Origin: UBA2588 sp002339805
Lineage (GTDB): Bacteria; Chloroflexota; Dehalococcoidia; Lucifugimonadales; UBA3495
Reading direction: 5' to 3'
Length of the DNA: 64,000 nucleotides
Assembly: GCA_045562555.1 (NCBI GenBank)
Contig: JBJKVO010000015.1
Span: 496,001-560,000, forward strand
Position numbers and translations under genes: made by a program. Numbering within the stretch: the stretch's first letter is position 1; each line of letters starts with the position of its first letter. The notes below the pieces were generated by a model, which saw only the letters and a list, made by a program, of their open reading frames with translations, had not been told where the DNA came from and searched no databases. Below, piece by piece: positions 8,607 to 16,691 of the stretch.

Positions 8607-9536
8607 CTATTTTGTTGCTATTAGCCGGATATTTCCTTCGCCAATTGTAATATCTTTCAGTTGTTCGGACGTTAGATTGGAATCTGATAAAGCTTCTTGG
8701 ATGACAGTGACATACATATCGGCTGTACGCTTGAGAAGGTTTGATAAGTAGTTCTCTAAAGGAGTACTGGCTATATGTTGTGCTGCCTGTGCGATTTCGA
8801 CTAATTTCAACATATCCTCTAGTTGATCTTCTGGGGAATTTTCATGGTCAAATGTATTTCCTGTCCAACGATTCACATGTGAATATCCTAGGTTGGTTAA
8901 CTTTTTATTTAAGTCTGTAAATTCTGTCAATTTTTGGACTGGGACAAACAAATCATCCATGTAGTTTTTGCGATTATTTGCGGGAAGTCCTGATTGTTGT
9001 ATTGCCCGGTCAATGAATTCTTCTCCTAGGTCTGTTACAACAGGCCGAGCAGCTTTTATAGCTTTCCAACGTAGTCCACCTGCTCCATAGACTAACAGAA
9101 AGAGTTTTCCATTTGGTTTTAGTACTCTTGTAAGTTCGGCTAGACCTTTATCAAAATCATTAGTGATCATAAGAACACCTGCGCACCATACCAGATCAAA
9201 GGAGTCATTAGGGAATGGCAAATCTAATACGGATGTTTGTTGGAATTGTATTTGAGGAAACTCTTTAGCGTTTTCTCTAGCAGTTTCTAATCCTGTGGCT
9301 GATACATCTACTGCAGTGATTTCTTTGGCACCGTGGACGGCTAGAGCGACTGAATATCTTCCACTCCCGCAACCTGCATCTAAGCAGGTTTTACCTTTGA
9401 GCCATTCGAGGTCAAAATTATTAGCATGTGCTCGTTTGGTAAATAATTCCACCGATTCTCTGAATTGATCTGAACTGAGATCTTTCCAAAGATTTCCGAA
9501 CAGTGACCCTGTGGTATTTTCTATCTGATTTTGCAT
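8607..9536 (-). CDS. Class I SAM-dependent methyltransferase
   Basis: A 309-residue protein with a Rossmann methyltransferase domain of the Methyltransf_11 type. Motif I is CLDAGCGSGR at 51-60, then an acidic residue after the second strand (AVDVSATG) and the post-I segment FDLVWCAGVLMITND. The C-terminal 130 residues are helical and not recognisable, perhaps substrate binding. The acceptor is unknown. It lies tightly between the hydrolase and crotonase genes. Confidence 0.85.
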   Translation of the reverse strand: MQNQIENTTGSLFGNLWKDLSSDQFRESVELFTKRAHANNFDLEWLKGKTCLDAGCGSGRYSVALAVHGAKEITAVDVSATGLETARENAKEFPQIQFQQTSVLDLPFPNDSFDLVWCAGVLMITNDFDKGLAELTRVLKPNGKLFLLVYGAGGLRWKAIKAARPVVTDLGEEFIDRAIQQSGLPANNRKNYMDDLFVPVQKLTEFTDLNKKLTNLGYSHVNRWTGNTFDHENSPEDQLEDMLKLVEIAQAAQHIASTPLENYLSNLLKRTADMYVTVIQEALSDSNLTSEQLKDITIGEGNIRLIATK

Positions 9537-9650
9537 GATACATGTGCCGTTAGTTAATTTGCTAACATAGTATCAGTTTTATTTCGAATCGACTTGTTAA
9601 TTGAACCTTATTTTGAGTGGGTTATGTCTTGGACATGGCATCTTATAAAA

Positions 9651-10427
9651 TTATCTAACTTTCCACACAGGCTTTCTTTTTTCAGCAAAAGCTTTAGGTC
9701 CTTCTTTTGAATCCTCAGTCCGCAAGATTTCATCATATTTATCATGCGCCATTGAAGCTATGCTAGGTATATCCATGTCCAATCCTCGGATTGCTAACTC
9801 TTTGAATGCTTGCACAGCTAATGGTGCATTCTCTGCAATTTGAGTTGCATATTTGAGAGCTTCCTCTAACACTTGATCTTGGGGTACTACTTTATTTATG
9901 AAACCCATATCGTAGGCTCTTTGCGCACTTACCGGCTGAGCTGTTAATACAAGCTCCATGACTGCTGATAAAGGCATATGCTTTGGTAATATGGTCCCGA
10001 ATGGCGGGAGAAGGCTCCATTTCGTTTCTGATATACCTAGTTGAGCATCTTCAGATGCTACTCGTAGGTCGCACATTTGCGCTATGGACCAGCCGCCTGC
10101 TAGTGCATATCCATTTACTGCAGCTACTAGAGGTTTGTACGTGCTTGGCCATAAATAAGGACTTTCTTTTGTCATGCTATGTCCTGCTTCTGCTTGCACC
10201 CCGTCAGCATTATCCTGAGCGCGTTCTTTAAGGTCTCTACCGGCGCAGAAAGCGCGACCACTACCTGTGATTACTCCTACATAAGTGTCCTTATCAGAAT
10301 CAATTGTATTAATGGCTTCCGATAGTTCTGCTCGAAGTTGTCGGTTTATTGAATTCAATGCTTCTGGCCTATTTAATGTTATGGTTACTATATGGTCTTT
10401 TTTATCATAAATGATGGTCTCTGGCAT
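9651..10427 (-). CDS. Enoyl-CoA hydratase/isomerase (crotonase) family protein
   Basis: A 258-residue crotonase-fold protein acting on acyl-CoA thioesters. The oxyanion-hole segments are GRAFCAGRDLKE (about 58-69) and NGYALAGGW (about 105-113). Compared with classical enoyl-CoA hydratase, the second catalytic Glu is kept (Glu134 in GISETKW), but the position of the first Glu (rat Glu144) is Ser114 in AGGWSIAQM. A plain hydratase reaction is therefore doubtful; isomerase, decarboxylase or carnitinyl-CoA-dehydratase-like activity is possible. About 115 bases without a gene separate it from the methyltransferase. Confidence 0.88.
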   Translation of the reverse strand: MPETIIYDKKDHIVTITLNRPEALNSINRQLRAELSEAINTIDSDKDTYVGVITGSGRAFCAGRDLKERAQDNADGVQAEAGHSMTKESPYLWPSTYKPLVAAVNGYALAGGWSIAQMCDLRVASEDAQLGISETKWSLLPPFGTILPKHMPLSAVMELVLTAQPVSAQRAYDMGFINKVVPQDQVLEEALKYATQIAENAPLAVQAFKELAIRGLDMDIPSIASMAHDKYDEILRTEDSKEGPKAFAEKRKPVWKVR

Positions 10428-10604
10428 GCTAGTTGCTCCTAATTTTAATTTGCTAATCCGTATGGAAACTCCTTACAGTAAACTCATGGTAATGGTTGTA
10501 AATTAGTTTCTATAATTACTTTATATTTCATGTACCACTCTATGTTAATGTGATTATATTAAATATGGTATCAGGGACTCGCTTCAATAGCGAAGTTTCA
10601 GTAT

Positions 10605-10931
10605 TTAAGCATATGGTCCCAGGTCTCGTCCACCTATAACATGTAAGTGACCGTGATGTTGGCTCTGCAGGCCGTGGCCACCAAAATTGGATAGTATTCT
10701 GAAACCTTCTGGACAGTACATACAGCCAAAGTCTGCCGCTATAGTACTCATTTTATTCATAATGGGGCTATCCCACAACTCTAATTGGCTGTGATGTTTC
10801 CTTGGTATAACCAATAACATTATCGGCACCCAGGTTAGTTTATTTACGATTACCATTACTTCGTCATCTAAGTATCGGAATTTAGCTGGTTCGGTGCCCG
10901 CACTTATCCTACAAAACACACAATCTTGCAT
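10605..10931 (-). CDS. HIT family protein
   Basis: A 108-residue histidine-triad nucleotide-binding protein. The triad is HGHLH at 93-97 followed by VIGG; CVFC at 4-7 is the usual N-terminal metal-binding pair. Members hydrolyse or transfer nucleotides, for example AMP-lysine hydrolases; the substrate here is not known. The ATG lies two bases after the stop of the upstream metallo-beta-lactamase-fold gene, so the two are co-transcribed. Confidence 0.88.
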   Translation of the reverse strand: MQDCVFCRISAGTEPAKFRYLDDEVMVIVNKLTWVPIMLLVIPRKHHSQLELWDSPIMNKMSTIAADFGCMYCPEGFRILSNFGGHGLQSQHHGHLHVIGGRDLGPYA

Positions 10932-10933
10932 AA

Positions 10934-11779
10934 TTATTTTTCTCCATTGTAAGGTGAGATATACATACGGCCCTGTTCATCTCTTGTTATGAAACCCAAA
11001 GCAGTATTTTCCGAATGGCCAAAACTTATGAGCCATTGTTCAGACTCTGCTATAGGAAGCCACTGGTTTTTGGCTGTTACGGTTTCTAAAGGATTTATAT
11101 CAAAGGATGTTACGTAATTGCTTGGAAGGTGGTGTTCTGTTGGCAATACATCCCCCAGAGTAGCAAATGTACGGTCTTGTGTGCTAAATCGGACAATTTG
11201 GTGCCCTGATGTATGACCTCCTGTCAGGTGAATATTCAGATCTGGTAAGAGTTCAACATCTCCATTTATCAATTCTAGTTGCTGTTTATCGTAAAGAGGC
11301 ATAAAGTCTTGTTCGTTGTATGCGTTACGTGTTCGGTCATTAAGTATCGTTGCTTCATCCCAGTCCTTTTTTTGTATTAAGTGAGTTGCATTCGGAAAAA
11401 CGTTATATAACCGCCCATCATCATTATAGGCGGTGCAGCCTCCGACGTGGTCAAAATGCAAATGTGTAATTATGACGTAATCAATGTCACGTGGAACGAC
11501 GTTTATGTTTTTTAGATTGGCCACTAGATTGCCGGAGTTGGCGCTAAATCTATTTCTTATATTGTCTGTTAGTTTAGTGCCTATTCCTGTGTCAATAAGG
11601 ATAGTTTTATTGAGGTGTTTTATCAAAATACAGTTGAGTGCTATGTTAATACAGTTTTGTGGGTCAGGCGTAATTTTGTTTGACCATATGGCTTTAGGAA
11701 CTACACCGAAGATTGCTCCGCCGTCCATTTTGAAGCTACCGTCACTTACTACGTAGATTTCCGAGTTTCCAAATTGCAT
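10934..11779 (-). CDS. MBL-fold metallo-hydrolase
   Basis: A 281-residue metallo-beta-lactamase-fold protein of the lactonase/quorum-quenching-like branch. Metal ligands: His106, His108, Asp110 and His111 in THLHFDHVGG, a later His in LTGGHTSGHQIV, an Asp in TLGDVLPTEHH, and a C-terminal His in SFGHSEN. No signal peptide. The substrate is unknown; lactones or other esters are plausible. It is the first gene of the minus-strand cluster that runs down to the luciferase-like monooxygenase, and its predicted promoter would give a leaderless mRNA. Confidence 0.88.
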   Translation of the reverse strand: MQFGNSEIYVVSDGSFKMDGGAIFGVVPKAIWSNKITPDPQNCINIALNCILIKHLNKTILIDTGIGTKLTDNIRNRFSANSGNLVANLKNINVVPRDIDYVIITHLHFDHVGGCTAYNDDGRLYNVFPNATHLIQKKDWDEATILNDRTRNAYNEQDFMPLYDKQQLELINGDVELLPDLNIHLTGGHTSGHQIVRFSTQDRTFATLGDVLPTEHHLPSNYVTSFDINPLETVTAKNQWLPIAESEQWLISFGHSENTALGFITRDEQGRMYISPYNGEK

Positions 11780-11785
11780 AGCTCG

Positions 11786-11813
11786 AATATATCATTTTGA
11801 CTATTGTTGTCAA
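11786..11813 (-). promoter_or_regulatory. Promoter of the MBL-fold/HIT genes
   Basis: Read on the minus strand: TTGACA at 11813-11808, 16-base spacer, TATATT at 11791-11786, preceded by an extended -10 TG. The -10 ends six bases before the ATG at 11779, so transcription would start at or next to the start codon. Confidence 0.6.
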
Positions 11814-11832
11814 ATTTATTTGCATAGGGGAA

Positions 11833-11841
11833 TGCTATAAT
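11833..11841 (+). promoter_or_regulatory. Extended -10 promoter of mogA
   Basis: TGC followed by TATAAT at 11836-11841 is a full extended -10 element. No good -35 box is at the right distance. Transcription would start near 11848, about 23 bases before the mogA ATG. It is divergent from, and within 50 bases of, the MBL-fold promoter. Confidence 0.5.
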
Positions 11842-11870
11842 GACATATCTAAACATGAGTGAGTATGTAG

Positions 11871-12362
11871 ATGATTAGAGTTGCAGTTTTAACCGTGAGT
11901 ACTTCTGGGTCAAAAGGCGGTCGAGATGATTTGTCTGGTCCAAAGATAATTGAAGTCTTGGATGATTCTGAATATGAGCAAGTGAAATATGGAATAGTCG
12001 AAGATGATATAGATAAGATATCCGATATATTGTGTGAATGGAGTGATGGCGGAAGTGTAGATATTATTGTCACGACCGGCGGCACAGGGGTTGCTAGGTC
12101 AGACGTTACACCTGATGCTTGTTTGAGAATAATTGATAGAGAAGTTCCAGGAATGAGCGAAGCTATCCGTAGTCATTCTTTATCATTCACTCCAATGGCA
12201 ATGTTGAGTAGATCCATTGTTGGCATTAGGAAATGTACATTGATAATTACGTTGCCTGGGAGTCCCAAAGCAATCGATCAATGTTTAGAGGTTGTTAAGC
12301 CGGTATTGCCACATGTAGTTGAATTATTAAATACAGACCAAATGTATAACCATCCAAATTAA
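11871..12362 (+). CDS. mogA: Molybdopterin adenylyltransferase MogA/MoaB family
   Basis: Adenylylates molybdopterin before molybdate insertion in molybdenum cofactor synthesis. The 163-residue protein has the MoCF-biosynthesis fold: VAVLTVSTSG at the N-terminus, the TTGGTG nucleotide/pterin-binding loop at 68-73 followed by ARSDVTPDA, and LPGSPKAIDQCL near the C-terminus. Molybdoenzyme genes in this window (sulfite-oxidase-like at 0.6 kb, molybdenum hydroxylase subunits at 52-54 kb) are possible clients. MogA and MoaB are hard to separate by sequence alone. Confidence 0.9.
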   Translation: MIRVAVLTVSTSGSKGGRDDLSGPKIIEVLDDSEYEQVKYGIVEDDIDKISDILCEWSDGGSVDIIVTTGGTGVARSDVTPDACLRIIDREVPGMSEAIRSHSLSFTPMAMLSRSIVGIRKCTLIITLPGSPKAIDQCLEVVKPVLPHVVELLNTDQMYNHPN

Positions 12363-12384
12363 GTATCAATTAAGGAGTTTAGAA

Positions 12385-12726
12385 ATGGCTACAGATCAGA
12401 ATGAAGAACCCGTTTACTGGCCTAGAGTTAAGCAGATATTAGAAGATATCATGGAGCGTTGGACCACCAAATGGGGTAGAGATGCTTATCCAGGAATTCA
12501 TGAATATTATTGGGAAACGGCTAAAGATTTACAAGAGTCGGTTTTGAGTGGGTTCAGATCTATTGAGCCTGGGGTGCCTGGTAGAGAAACTCATTTGGTC
12601 AAATCTCTTGCAAGAGGGTGTGGTACATTCGGTAGGATGCCATTACGAGGCCCATTTGTTAAGAAAGACCAGATCGAAGAGATTGTCAGGTGGATCGATT
12701 CAGGTATGCCAGAAGGTCCAGAGTAG
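12385..12726 (+). CDS. Hypothetical protein (113 aa)
   Basis: Family not recognised. Soluble, Trp/Tyr-rich N-terminal half (YYWETAKDL), a GCGTFGRMPLRGPF segment, and a C-terminal helix IEEIVRWIDSGMPEGPE. That ending resembles the last helix of c-type cytochrome-like modules (IxxWIDxGxP), but there is no CXXCH heme motif. TAAGGAG precedes the ATG, and mogA ends 22 bases upstream, so co-transcription is likely. A perfect hairpin follows. Confidence 0.6.
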   Translation: MATDQNEEPVYWPRVKQILEDIMERWTTKWGRDAYPGIHEYYWETAKDLQESVLSGFRSIEPGVPGRETHLVKSLARGCGTFGRMPLRGPFVKKDQIEEIVRWIDSGMPEGPE

Positions 12727-12730
12727 CAAA

Positions 12731-12758
12731 AGAGGTTCTCTTACTCAAGAGAACCTCT
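12731..12758. terminator. Bidirectional terminator hairpin
   Basis: A perfect 12-base-pair stem (AGAGGTTCTCTT and its complement) with a four-base loop between two converging genes. On the minus strand the stem is followed by TTTTG, so it fits best as the terminator of the NHL gene; on the plus strand it is followed by AAAA and may still slow transcription from mogA. Confidence 0.7.
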
Positions 12759-12786
12759 AAAACTTAGCGCTAATTTAATTGTATTA

Positions 12787-13803
12787 TTAAACTTCTGCTG
12801 CAAATGCTGCTATGGGGTCAGAATGTTTTTGATAGACTTGAATTCTTCCTCTAGTAGAGTCTGAAATCATTATCTTGCCATCAGCATTTACTTTTACTGC
12901 ATCTGGATGAGCCAGCCTAGTTTCGTAGTCTGGATCAATAGAGTACGCAAGTGCTCTCTGACGTATCATATCTTGGTTGGACATGAGTTTGTCTTTGCCC
13001 CAGCCTGAAAGTTTGTGGTCTCCTAAAAACTGTGCGATATATCTACCATCAGGAGCGAAAGACTGTACTCGGTTGTTCATCCAGTCACATACATATATAT
13101 CGCCTTGAGCATCTACCCCGATGCCTGTAGGTCTGTTGAATTTACCATAACTCTCTCCACTGGATCCAAATGAGAGTTGCCAGGTTCCTTCAGTATCGAA
13201 TCCTTGGACTCGGTCGTTTCTCCAGTCGGTCACATAAATAATGCCGTCAGCTGAAGCTGCTATACCCCAAGGCATATTAAATTGCCCTGTATCAGTACCG
13301 AACCCTCCAAATTGACCTTTATAAGAACCGTCTAGTCCAAAAATCTGAACCCTATGGTTTTTACTGTCAACTACATATGCGGAGTCTCCTGATATCGTTA
13401 TGCCTGTAGGACCTGAAAGTTCTCCGTCACCAGACCCTGAGTTTCCCCAAGTACCGATGTAATCGCCATCAGTGTCGTAAATGGTTATTCTGTTTAGATA
13501 TTCGTCGGTGATATAGAGTTGATCGTCGGAGTCTATTGCGATACCTGCGGGCCAGACCCATTGCCCTTCTCCCTCTCCGTAGGTCCCGAATTCAGTGATG
13601 TATTGCTCGTCTAATGTAGCGACTGTGATATGAATCCCGTCATTACGACTCTCGTATGATCGATTGAGTACGTATAACGTATCATCGGAACTACACACGA
13701 AATCTACAGGATTTCTGAATCCTGTTCCAGCAAACTCATTTCTTCCTACTGAATGAGAGTAGGAGTAGGTACGGTCACTTATTCCAAAAAGATGTACACT
13801 CAT
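12787..13803 (-). CDS. NHL-repeat beta-propeller protein
   Basis: A 338-residue protein made of about six NHL repeats, shown by recurring units such as GIAIDSDDQLYITDEYLNRI, WGIAASADGIIYVTDWRNDR and GIGVDAQGDIYVCDWMNNRV, each followed by a short FGxxGxxxGxF connector. NHL propellers bind proteins or ligands; a few are lyases or lactonases. There is no signal peptide or membrane anchor. It is the third gene of a minus-strand set with DUF1800 and DUF1501 and is separated from DUF1501 by a strong hairpin, so it may be expressed at a different level. Confidence 0.85.
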   Translation of the reverse strand: MSVHLFGISDRTYSYSHSVGRNEFAGTGFRNPVDFVCSSDDTLYVLNRSYESRNDGIHITVATLDEQYITEFGTYGEGEGQWVWPAGIAIDSDDQLYITDEYLNRITIYDTDGDYIGTWGNSGSGDGELSGPTGITISGDSAYVVDSKNHRVQIFGLDGSYKGQFGGFGTDTGQFNMPWGIAASADGIIYVTDWRNDRVQGFDTEGTWQLSFGSSGESYGKFNRPTGIGVDAQGDIYVCDWMNNRVQSFAPDGRYIAQFLGDHKLSGWGKDKLMSNQDMIRQRALAYSIDPDYETRLAHPDAVKVNADGKIMISDSTRGRIQVYQKHSDPIAAFAAEV

Positions 13804-13834
13804 TTCTCTTACCTTTCTCTCTTAAAATTATTGT

Positions 13835-13866
13835 TATCTTAGAGTGGACTTATCCACTCTAAGATA
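13835..13866 (-). terminator. Hairpin between the DUF1501 and NHL genes
   Basis: A perfect 14-base-pair stem with a four-base loop (CTTA on the plus strand) in the 74-base gap. No clear U-run follows on the minus strand, so it may be a partial terminator or an mRNA-stabilising 3' hairpin for the upstream DUF1800-DUF1501 message. Confidence 0.55.
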
Positions 13867-13877
13867 TAAGTTACTAT

Positions 13878-15017
13878 TTATTTGAAGAAACTTACTTTCT
13901 CCATTTCGTAGCCTACTAAAGGCTTTGCATCTAATCCCAACCAGTCTTCTAATATACCTGTGTATAGGCTTCTGAAGTCTGTGCTGTGGCTTAGGTTTCC
14001 TCCCTCTAAAAGGTCTCCCTGTTCTAGTGAAGGATATTCACCATAAACTCCGCCTTTCACATGATCTCCTATTGCGAAGGCAACACTACCTGCGCCGTGG
14101 TCAGTTCCAGATCCGTTGTCAGTAACTCGTCGTCCAAACTCAGAGAACATGAATAATGTGACATTGTCGCTCTTATCTGCTTGTCTAATGTCTGTAATGA
14201 ATGTGTCTACATTAGCAGATACATCAGTCCATAGCGCTGAGTGTGCTTGTGCTTGGTTCGCATGTGTATCGAACCCATTGTATGGTGACGTTGTGTACAG
14301 AACCCGTGTTCCAAATTCTGCTAGATGTGTTTGCGCAATATTTTTCATGTATTGACCCACTGCAGACGCGGAGTATTCCAAGTCTGAGGAATACATTTCG
14401 GGAGCTTTTGCCAATATGTCTGCTCCTTTGAGCGCATCTGTTCCGGTTCGTCGGATGTAATCAAGTGCGTAGCTCGATCCTATGGTTGGTCCATACATTC
14501 TTCCAAATACGTCCAACGCATCATTTCGTTGCGCGTCTCCGTCGATTCCTGTGAGCAGTCCGTATGTTTCCAAATCCCCGACTGAGGCTACAGGAACACC
14601 GTCCATAGCTAATGCCCTTGGAAGCCCTCTTCCAAAGTTGACGCCAGTAAGTACGTTTTCGCCGTTAGGGTCAAGTTCTTTGATTGCTCGCCCTAGCCAT
14701 CCCTCCGTCCCAATTTTGTCTGGCTCACATGTATGCCAGATGTCCATGGATCTAAAGTGGGAATAACTGGGGTTAGGATAACCAACGCCCAGGAATATTG
14801 CCATTTTACCTTCATCCCAATATTTCTTGAGAGGTGCCATCGTTGGATGGAGCCCTATGTCATCAGTTAGTTTTATTACTTGTTCATCAGGAACAGACAA
14901 TGTTGGTCTGTAGTCTCTATACAATCCATTGGAATAGGGGATTACAGTACTTAGACCATCGTTTCCTCCGGAAAGTGATAATACTGCTAATACTGGATCT
15001 TTTGTTGTAGAAGTCAT
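13878..15017 (-). CDS. DUF1501 domain-containing protein
   Basis: A 379-residue DUF1501 (sulfatase-like alkaline phosphatase superfamily) protein: LAVLSLSGGNDGLSTVIP at the start, VGYPNPSYSHFRSMDIWHT near residue 80, and the C-terminal FSEFGRRVTDNGSGTDHGAG segment with the conserved Asp and His. Most DUF1501 proteins begin with a Tat signal; here the conserved core starts within ten residues of the ATG, so the protein should stay in the cytoplasm. Function of the family is unknown. It follows DUF1800 with a 27-base gap, the usual partner arrangement. Confidence 0.88.
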   Translation of the reverse strand: MTSTTKDPVLAVLSLSGGNDGLSTVIPYSNGLYRDYRPTLSVPDEQVIKLTDDIGLHPTMAPLKKYWDEGKMAIFLGVGYPNPSYSHFRSMDIWHTCEPDKIGTEGWLGRAIKELDPNGENVLTGVNFGRGLPRALAMDGVPVASVGDLETYGLLTGIDGDAQRNDALDVFGRMYGPTIGSSYALDYIRRTGTDALKGADILAKAPEMYSSDLEYSASAVGQYMKNIAQTHLAEFGTRVLYTTSPYNGFDTHANQAQAHSALWTDVSANVDTFITDIRQADKSDNVTLFMFSEFGRRVTDNGSGTDHGAGSVAFAIGDHVKGGVYGEYPSLEQGDLLEGGNLSHSTDFRSLYTGILEDWLGLDAKPLVGYEMEKVSFFK

Positions 15018-15044
15018 TTGTTATCTCCTTAAAGAATTATTTGG

Positions 15045-16451
15045 TTAACCGAACTGGTACTCTGATGTTGCCGCTATCATTTGGAACATCTCACCAGTTC
15101 TTATTTGGAATTCGTTTCCTGACGTATCGACCTCGCCAGATTTTTCAGCATGAGCTATCAGCTGTGATCGGGTTTCTTCCGTTATGTTTAACGCGCCAAC
15201 CAAAGTGATACATTCGTCAACGAATTGGTCAGGGTTATAACTACCGTCTAATTTACTTATTAAGTCTTGAACTCCAGGCAAATCTGTTTGCCCCAAGTAA
15301 TCTGCCGCGAAATTGATGCGCTCAACTAGTGTTCCACTATCAATCCATTCATGGCCAGTGTGCCACCCTTCAACAGTTGGTGGATTCATTAAATCCATTC
15401 CCATATATTTGGGAACAGCTGAGACTTCGAATAGACCTGGCTTAACTTCTGAATGGTCTTTTGTGAGTCTCAAAACGCTTACAACCATTTCCGCTGGATT
15501 CTTGACCTTCGCATATCGTACATCCTCAGCTTTGAACCATTCGGAATTAAATAAGATTTCTAGCATAGGCTTAATTTCATATCCGGAGTCGAAATAGGCT
15601 TTTTCCATTTGCTCGATAGCCTCTGAGTCTCTTGGGGGAGTCAGCCTCCAAGCCGGTACTTGCACGTCATCTGCAACAAAGAAGTTATACAGATGTCTAG
15701 CTAAGAATCTCGCAGTCGCTGGTTCTGCGCAGATAATGTCTATGATATCTTCGCCACCAAAATTACCAGTTTTCCCGAGGAAAGTTTTTTCAGTCTCATC
15801 GTGGTCCCCTGGATCGTACATGAAAGTCCAAGGGCTTCGTCCATAAGGGAACGGAGGGTATGCTGGAGCGATGTTCCACCCTGTAAAGGCTCTAGCACAT
15901 GCTTTAACATCATCTTCAGAGTAGTTCATTTCCTCATCTTTACCAACTCCTAGGGAAAATAGCTCTAGTAGTTCTCTGCCATAATTTTCGTTGATATTGG
16001 TCTTATGACTTTCGCTATTGTCTAGGTAGTAGACCATGCCAGGATTGCTGGATAAATCCATTAAGATTTGTTTGAAGTTTCCCATTCCGTTTCTTCTAAA
16101 CATATCGATCATGTACCACATTTCAGCACCACTATCGATCTTACTATGCCCAGCACAGAATATCATGTGCCACATCAGTACCATCTTTTCTTGAAGTTGT
16201 CTTGGGCTGTTTATCATGTAGTACATCCATTTCTGGACATTGGTCTCTATTGCCGCTGACTGATAGTATGACGGTTGGTACCTCATCAGTAGATCTTCTT
16301 CGATCCCTGGTACAGTACTAGGGTTTAACAGTTCTTGTACTGTTTGGTCATATCCTTTTGCTATTGCTGCATCTAGTGTCTCTCGGCTTGCTCCGAATCC
16401 CGCTCGGCGGAATAAGTGTGACATTAATGCCAATTCTTGGTTGTCTGCCAT
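15045..16451 (-). CDS. DUF1800 domain-containing protein
   Basis: A 468-residue DUF1800 protein, typical segments being SHLFRRAGFGAS near the N-terminus, YGRELLELFSLGVG in the middle, ARAFTGWNI, FLARHLYNFFVADDVQVP and NPPTVEGWHTG. The frame is open to 16517, but AGGAGG six bases before the ATG at 16451 fixes the start (MADNQELALMSH). No signal peptide. DUF1800 almost always travels with DUF1501; the biochemical role is unknown. A promoter lies about 100 bases upstream. Confidence 0.88.
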   Translation of the reverse strand: MADNQELALMSHLFRRAGFGASRETLDAAIAKGYDQTVQELLNPSTVPGIEEDLLMRYQPSYYQSAAIETNVQKWMYYMINSPRQLQEKMVLMWHMIFCAGHSKIDSGAEMWYMIDMFRRNGMGNFKQILMDLSSNPGMVYYLDNSESHKTNINENYGRELLELFSLGVGKDEEMNYSEDDVKACARAFTGWNIAPAYPPFPYGRSPWTFMYDPGDHDETEKTFLGKTGNFGGEDIIDIICAEPATARFLARHLYNFFVADDVQVPAWRLTPPRDSEAIEQMEKAYFDSGYEIKPMLEILFNSEWFKAEDVRYAKVKNPAEMVVSVLRLTKDHSEVKPGLFEVSAVPKYMGMDLMNPPTVEGWHTGHEWIDSGTLVERINFAADYLGQTDLPGVQDLISKLDGSYNPDQFVDECITLVGALNITEETRSQLIAHAEKSGEVDTSGNEFQIRTGEMFQMIAATSEYQFG

Positions 16452-16554
16452 TTTTTCCTCCTTTTGCATCTGTAGAGAGTATTTATTTGGTTTAAGTTGA
16501 ATACTTTGTAGCAACACGGAACGAGTTGCTCGTAGGTATCCCTAATTATGACTA

Positions 16555-16583
16555 ATTTAATATGATTTGAATACGAATGTCAA
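16555..16583 (-). promoter_or_regulatory. Promoter of the DUF1800-DUF1501 operon
   Basis: On the minus strand, TTGACA at 16583-16578, a 17-base spacer, and TTAAAT at 16560-16555 (four of six). The 5' leader to the DUF1800 ATG would be about 97 bases. It diverges from the FIST gene. Confidence 0.5.
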
Positions 16584-16691
16584 TATCGGGTTAGAAGTAT
16601 TTGTGATAGGTGGTATCTTTGATAAATAGGATAGATTTAAACGGACTTGAAATCAGGTTCGTACAAATAATTAATTGTGGAGATATGTAAA

